Positions 59,776-64,000 of a stretch of DNA of 64,000 bases are shown here, one piece after another. Source of the stretch: Sphingomonas sp. UV9. Its GTDB lineage: Bacteria; Pseudomonadota; Alphaproteobacteria; Sphingomonadales; Sphingomonadaceae. Under the pieces are notes generated by a model. That model saw only the letters and a program-made list of their open reading frames with translations. It was not told the DNA's origin and made no database searches. The stretch is taken from positions 62,001 through 126,000 of the forward strand of contig NZ_SCIN01000001.1 of assembly GCF_004101245.1 (NCBI RefSeq). The letters run 5' to 3'. Made by a program: the position numbers and the translations under genes. Each line of letters begins with the position of its first letter. Position 1 is the stretch's first letter.

Positions 59776-60312
59776 AAGCGCCGTTCTCGTCCGCGGACAG
59801 GCGCAGTGCGTGGCATTTTGGCGGGGCGAGTAACGGCGATTTTTGGCAAGCAGGAAGCGCATTCGCCAAGATTTGACTTCCAACACAGCGATTTAAGCGA
59901 CCACCGGCCGGGCTATGCCCGGGTTCGGTCCCCACGGACCAAACAGTATTTCTCGCGTGTACTGTATACGATTGAACGGGGCGGAACCTGCGGCCTGTAA
60001 TCCAAACATTGAGAAACTTAGTTTCTTTAATAGTGGATTTGACCGAGAAATCGGAGAATGCCGGGACGCCTTGAAACATAGGTTGTATTACCGTTGGCGG
60101 TCCACTTCTGTGGAAGCAGGGCCTAACATCGTGACCTGCGCACATGACCGGGTTGATCCGTGTTGTTTAATTGCAGGGATACATCGAGTTTCGTTTAGAT
60201 GTGGCGCGATATCGTTTGACAACTTCCGTTGACGTGATAGCGGTACCACGAGCCGGGAAAACACCGGCCGAATAGTTGGCGACCAGGGCCGCCGCAAAAG
60301 GGGAGAGGATTG
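59776..60312. other. 537-base leader region before the TonB receptor gene
   Basis: I see no protein gene here. The stretch is less GC-rich than the rest. It contains stacked hairpins: CCGGGC-TAT-GCCCGG (59908-59922), GGTCC/GGACC (about 59927-59939) and AGAAAC/GTTTCT (60012-60026, followed by TTAATAG). A TTGACA at 60218-60223 could be a -35 box. A long untranslated leader or a small RNA is possible, but nothing proves either. Confidence 0.45.
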
Positions 60313-63300
60313 ATGAGGGGACGCACGTTTTTGGTCGCGCTCGGACGCACGGCGTCGGTCGGCGCGATTACGTTGTGCCTGGCGGCGCCTGCGATGGCGC
60401 AATCGGGGGCCGGCATCGACGCGAACGCGCCGGCGACCAATGCCCAGCCAGGCAGCGAGAATTCGCCCGCGATCGCGCAGGTCAACGCGCCGAACGACGC
60501 GGGATCGACCGTCGACACCTCTACCGATATCATTGTCACGGGCGTTCGCGCTTCGCTGAACCGGGCGATCGACATCAAGCGCAACTCGGCGGGCGTCGTC
60601 GACGCGATCTCGGCCGAGGATATCGGCAAATTTCCGGACACCAATCTCGCCGAGTCGCTGCAGCGCATTACCGGCGTGTCGATCAACCGCGTGAACGGCG
60701 AGGGATCGCAGGTCGCCGTCCGCGGCTTCTCGGGGGACTTCAACCTCGTGACCGTCAACGGCCGCCAGATGCCCGCATCGAACGTCGACACCAGCGGCGG
60801 CAATGCGTTTGCGCGAGGGACCGGCCGGTCGTTCGACTTCCAGAACCTCGCATCGGAAGGCGTAAGCACGCTCGAGGTCTACAAGACAGGCCGTGCAACC
60901 GTGCCGTCGGGCGGGATTGGCGCAACGATCAACATCGTCACCCGCAAGCCGCTCGACTCGCGCGAAAGCGGCTTCTCGGGCTCGATCGGCGGCAAGGCGC
61001 TGTACGACAGCTCGATCGAGGACGCCGACAGCAAGAAGCACCGCGTAACGCCCGAGGCTTCGGGTATTCTCAATTGGAAAAACGAGAGCGGTACGGTCGG
61101 TGCCGCAGTGTTCGGCAGCTATCAGCTCCGCGAGTCCGCGTCGGTCAGTTCCAACCCGAACTATTGGAACGTGGTGCCGACGGAGACCTTCTTCGGCAGC
61201 ACGACCTACATCACCCCCACGACGGTGATCACCAACCGACCGACGACGCCGTACGTGCTGATCCCCAATGACAGCCGCTATGCCCTGTCCGAAAATCGTC
61301 GCGAACGCATCAACGGCCAGGCGGTACTGCAGTTCAAGCCGACCGAGACGCTCGAGTTCACGCTCGACGGACTCTATGCGCGCAACAAACTGCGTGAACA
61401 GCGCAGCGAGCAGACCAACTGGTTCAACCGGCCGTTCAACCAGGTGACGTTCGACAAGAACACGCAGATGGCGAGCGCCGTCTTCATCCAGGAGAACGAG
61501 AATCCGGTCAAGGACGGGGGCTTCGAGCAACAGCAATACGCGACGCAGACCGAGCTGAAGTCATTCGGCGCCAATGCGAAATGGGGGTTCACCGACAATC
61601 TTACGCTGACCCTCGACGGTCATCACTCGACGTCGAAATCGACGCCCAACAACAGCAACGGCACGTCCGCGACGCTGCTATCGCTCGGCGCACCGGTCAT
61701 CGCCTCCCATTCGGTCGATTTCACGACAGGATTTCCGCAACAGGCGGTGACCATCAACGACCTGGTCAAGGGCAACGGCAACGGCGTCCTCGATATCGGC
61801 GATGTGGGTACGCAGGTGGCGCGCACCGTCACGTCGCGGCAAAGCCAGCGCATCAACGAAGGGCGTGCGCAGATCAGCTGGGATCTCGGCGAGGGAAGCC
61901 GCTTCGATTTCGGCGGCAACTATATCGACACGAAGATGCAGTCGAGCAGTCAGCAGACGCAGCAAACGCTTGGTGACTGGGGCATTGGCGATACCGGCGT
62001 TCCCGAGCGGATCGCGGGCGATCTTCTCTCGACCTATTGCCTGACGTGCAAGTTCGACAAGTATAATCCGAACGCGTCGGGTGCGTCGTTGACCGCGTTT
62101 CGCGGGAACGCAGTCGACCTGCTGAACATCTTTCAACCCTATTATCTCGATATCGATTCCAAGCTTCCGGCCGGCGTTACCAAGACGCATCAGGTCAGTG
62201 GCAGCGGTAACGTGAACGACAGCGTCAGGGAGAAGACCTGGGCGGTCTTCGGTCAGTTGACCTGGTCGGGCGAGATCGCCGGTCGCCGGGCCAATCTGTT
62301 GATCGGTGGACGCTATGAAAGGACCAAATCGCGCTCGATCGCGCTCCAGGCCGTGCCTACGGGGGTGATCTGGACGGCGGACAACGACTTCTTCGTGCAG
62401 GTTCCGAACGAGACCAACACCGTTCTCGGACGCGGCGGCTACAGCAACCTTCTGCCATCGGTCGACTTCAACATCGAGGTCGTGCGCAACGTAAAGGCGC
62501 GCGTGTCGTTCGGTCGGACGCTCGCGCGTGCGCCCTACGGCAATCTGTTTGCCACCGCGACCGTGGGGCAACCGCCACGCCCCGTGGCGTTGGGAGGTAT
62601 CGGCAGCGGGACTGCGCAAAACCCGGGCCTGCTGCCTCTGGTGTCCGACAATTTCGATGCGTCGGTCGAATGGTATTACAAGCCTTCGAGCTTCGTGTCG
62701 GTTGGCTTCTTCGACAAGCGCGTTCGCAACTTCATCGGCACCGGGATCACCAACCAGAATCTGTTCGGGTTGCGCGATCCAAGTTCCGGTGCGGCCGGCA
62801 CGCTGTCCGGAACGGCGCTTTCGCAGCTGAAGAACGGTAACTTCGACCAGTCCGACGTCAATCTGTTCACTTACACCGCGCTTCTGGTGCAGAACGGCGG
62901 CAACGTGGCGGCGGCGGACGCGACCTTCCGGGCAAACGCTACGGGGACGACCGTCAATCAACAGTTCGCCGACGCGATATCGGGTGCGGTGGATATCTCG
63001 GCCGGTGCGAACGATCCGTTGTTCGTCCTTGCGGTGTCACAGCCGCTCAACAACCGCGAAGGCAAGATCCACGGCTTCGAAGTGGCGTGGACGAACTTCT
63101 TCGGCAACACCGGCTTCGGCTTCGCGGCATCCTATACGAAGGTCGACGGCAACGTGAACGTGGATCCCTATGCGGATCCGACCGTCAACATCTTCGCGCT
63201 GACCGGCCTGGGTGACAGCGCGAACGGTACGCTCATCTATGACAAGGGCGGGCTTTCGGCGCGTATCGCATATAACTGGCGTGCCAAATACCTGCAGTTG

Positions 63301-63519
63301 ACCAACCAGGGCGAAGGCCGAAACCCGCTGTTCACCGCGCCTTTCGGGACGCTCGATGCGAACATCAGCTATGACGTCAACGAGAATATCGCGTTGTCGC
63401 TCGAGGCTATCAACCTGACGAGCGAGAGCGTTCGGCAATATGGGCGGACGAAGGAGAATCTCGTCTTCGCGCAGGAACTCAAGCCGCGCTACCTGCTGGG
63501 CGCGAGGTATCGCTTCTAA
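60313..63519 (+). CDS. TonB-dependent receptor
   Basis: This is a 1068-residue outer-membrane receptor of the Xanthomonas/Caulobacter TonB family. It has a signal peptide (ALGRTASVGAITLCLAAPAM with AQ cleavage), a TonB box-like DIIVTGVRASL near residue 75, and a plug domain with ISAEDIGKFPDTNLAESLQR and RQMPASNVD. A long beta barrel ends in the C-terminal aromatic ELKPRYLLGARYRF. Such receptors import carbohydrates or related nutrients. The ATG at 60313 follows a GGGAGAGG ribosome site; a TTG is directly before it. Confidence 0.93.
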   Translation: MRGRTFLVALGRTASVGAITLCLAAPAMAQSGAGIDANAPATNAQPGSENSPAIAQVNAPNDAGSTVDTSTDIIVTGVRASLNRAIDIKRNSAGVVDAISAEDIGKFPDTNLAESLQRITGVSINRVNGEGSQVAVRGFSGDFNLVTVNGRQMPASNVDTSGGNAFARGTGRSFDFQNLASEGVSTLEVYKTGRATVPSGGIGATINIVTRKPLDSRESGFSGSIGGKALYDSSIEDADSKKHRVTPEASGILNWKNESGTVGAAVFGSYQLRESASVSSNPNYWNVVPTETFFGSTTYITPTTVITNRPTTPYVLIPNDSRYALSENRRERINGQAVLQFKPTETLEFTLDGLYARNKLREQRSEQTNWFNRPFNQVTFDKNTQMASAVFIQENENPVKDGGFEQQQYATQTELKSFGANAKWGFTDNLTLTLDGHHSTSKSTPNNSNGTSATLLSLGAPVIASHSVDFTTGFPQQAVTINDLVKGNGNGVLDIGDVGTQVARTVTSRQSQRINEGRAQISWDLGEGSRFDFGGNYIDTKMQSSSQQTQQTLGDWGIGDTGVPERIAGDLLSTYCLTCKFDKYNPNASGASLTAFRGNAVDLLNIFQPYYLDIDSKLPAGVTKTHQVSGSGNVNDSVREKTWAVFGQLTWSGEIAGRRANLLIGGRYERTKSRSIALQAVPTGVIWTADNDFFVQVPNETNTVLGRGGYSNLLPSVDFNIEVVRNVKARVSFGRTLARAPYGNLFATATVGQPPRPVALGGIGSGTAQNPGLLPLVSDNFDASVEWYYKPSSFVSVGFFDKRVRNFIGTGITNQNLFGLRDPSSGAAGTLSGTALSQLKNGNFDQSDVNLFTYTALLVQNGGNVAAADATFRANATGTTVNQQFADAISGAVDISAGANDPLFVLAVSQPLNNREGKIHGFEVAWTNFFGNTGFGFAASYTKVDGNVNVDPYADPTVNIFALTGLGDSANGTLIYDKGGLSARIAYNWRAKYLQLTNQGEGRNPLFTAPFGTLDANISYDVNENIALSLEAINLTSESVRQYGRTKENLVFAQELKPRYLLGARYRF

Positions 63520-63538
63520 TCGTCGGCGGATGAGACGG

Positions 63539-63570
63539 AAAGGGGGCGCTGCCCATAGCGCCCCCTTTTC
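63539..63570 (+). terminator. Intrinsic terminator after the TonB receptor
   Basis: AGGGGGCGCT at 63541-63550 pairs perfectly with AGCGCCCCCT at 63557-63566. TTTTCTTTT follows (63566-63574). It is the clearest rho-independent terminator in the window. The downstream gene may be expressed by read-through or from its own promoter. Confidence 0.92.
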
Positions 63571-63655
63571 TTTTGGAGCGCAGCCGATGCCGTGCTGTAA
63601 CACCGTGTCAGGCGGCTGTAATCGCGCCGTTACTCCAGCAAGCGACAGCGAATAG

Positions 63656-64000
63656 ATGAACCGTGTAGTGTTGAACAACGTCGAGCATGCCGACCTGCGG
63701 GTCGCGATCCGTCCCGGTGCGGAATTTGGCGATAACGTAAACCAGCTCCCGATCTACCCTTCGGAGTTCGAGGAGGCGCAGCGCTCGTTTCCGATCGTCT
63801 TTCGACGCGAGGAGGGGGGCATTCAGGCCTACGCCTTGCTCGGCCTCGATCGCGACGAGAATCTGTTTCTGGAGGATGGTCGCTGGACGAGCGAGTATGT
63901 CCCGGCGGTGCAGCGGCGGGGACCCTTCTCCGTCGGGATAGACGCCAGCTGGCCCGATGGTGGGAACCAAGGCGAACCGTTGGTCTATATCGACTGCGCG
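63656..64000 (+). CDS. SapC family protein (partial, N-terminal)
   Basis: The frame from ATG 63656 runs off the right edge after 115 codons. It matches SapC-like proteins: NNVEHADLRVAIRPGAEFGD, INQLP-like VNQLPIYPSEFEEAQRSFPI and LGLDRDENLFLEDGRWTSEY-type motifs, then PAVQRRGPFSVGID. These proteins commonly follow TonB receptors in Sphingomonas and Caulobacter. The role is unknown. Confidence 0.88.
   Translation, partial: MNRVVLNNVEHADLRVAIRPGAEFGDNVNQLPIYPSEFEEAQRSFPIVFRREEGGIQAYALLGLDRDENLFLEDGRWTSEYVPAVQRRGPFSVGIDASWPDGGNQGEPLVYIDCA

Overview
The window is a very GC-rich chromosomal segment of an aerobic anoxygenic phototrophic alphaproteobacterium, most likely a Sphingomonas or close sphingomonad. 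The gene order (bchD-bchO-crtCDF-bchCXYZ-pufBALMC, then hemA-puhE-acsF-puhCBA-lhaA-bchMLHBNF-aerR-ppsR-bchG-pucC-like-bchP-tspO), the aerobic cyclase AcsF, ALA synthase inside the cluster, a tetrahaem PufC, and the neighbouring TonB receptor/SapC genes all point that way. All calls come from reading the sequence and from memory of protein families; no database search was run.

Positions 1-37.9 kb hold most of a photosynthesis gene cluster. The left arm (+ strand apart from crtC/crtD) carries the end of the Mg-chelatase bchD, bchO, the carotenoid genes crtC/crtD/crtF, the chlorin reductase operon bchCXYZ and the reaction-centre/LH1 operon pufBALMC, followed by a DUF3422 protein. A convergent hairpin separates this from a long minus-strand superoperon running from bchF (30.3 kb) down to hemA (14.95 kb), in which almost every gene overlaps the next by a few bases. 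The regulators aerR and ppsR point rightwards, then bchG, a PucC-like transporter, bchP, tspO and a small membrane protein. A convergent membrane-bound cytochrome c closes the cluster. Four perfect PpsR-type palindromes (TGT-N12-ACA) lie before crtD/crtF, bchC, bchG and the cytochrome gene, with a near match before bchF. No LH2 puc genes, pufQ, bchE, crtB or crtI are present in this window.

Positions 38.0-38.65 kb are a scar made of a broken IS3-type orfA remnant fused to the last 84 codons of a probable alpha-L-fucosidase. From 38.67 to 48.8 kb follows an L-fucose catabolic island: IclR regulator, Zn-dehydrogenase, mutarotase, FucP permease, SDR, L-lactate dehydrogenase, FAH-family hydrolase, lactonase, aldo-keto reductase and a two-subunit UxaA-type dehydratase. 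Together they give a non-phosphorylating route from L-fucose to pyruvate plus lactate.

Positions 48.8-53.7 kb are loosely packed small genes and debris: a DksA/TraR zinc finger, a DUF3253 protein and a cupin, a LuxR gene broken by one base, a GH130 glycosidase overlapping the tail of a lost partner, and a frameshifted SIMPL gene joined to a hydrolase tail. From 53.7 to 58.9 kb runs a LysR/ABC/HlyD/TolC export operon whose ABC protein lacks recognisable ATPase motifs. The right end (59-64 kb) carries a DUF6445 protein, a large TonB-dependent receptor with a strong terminator, and the start of a SapC gene.
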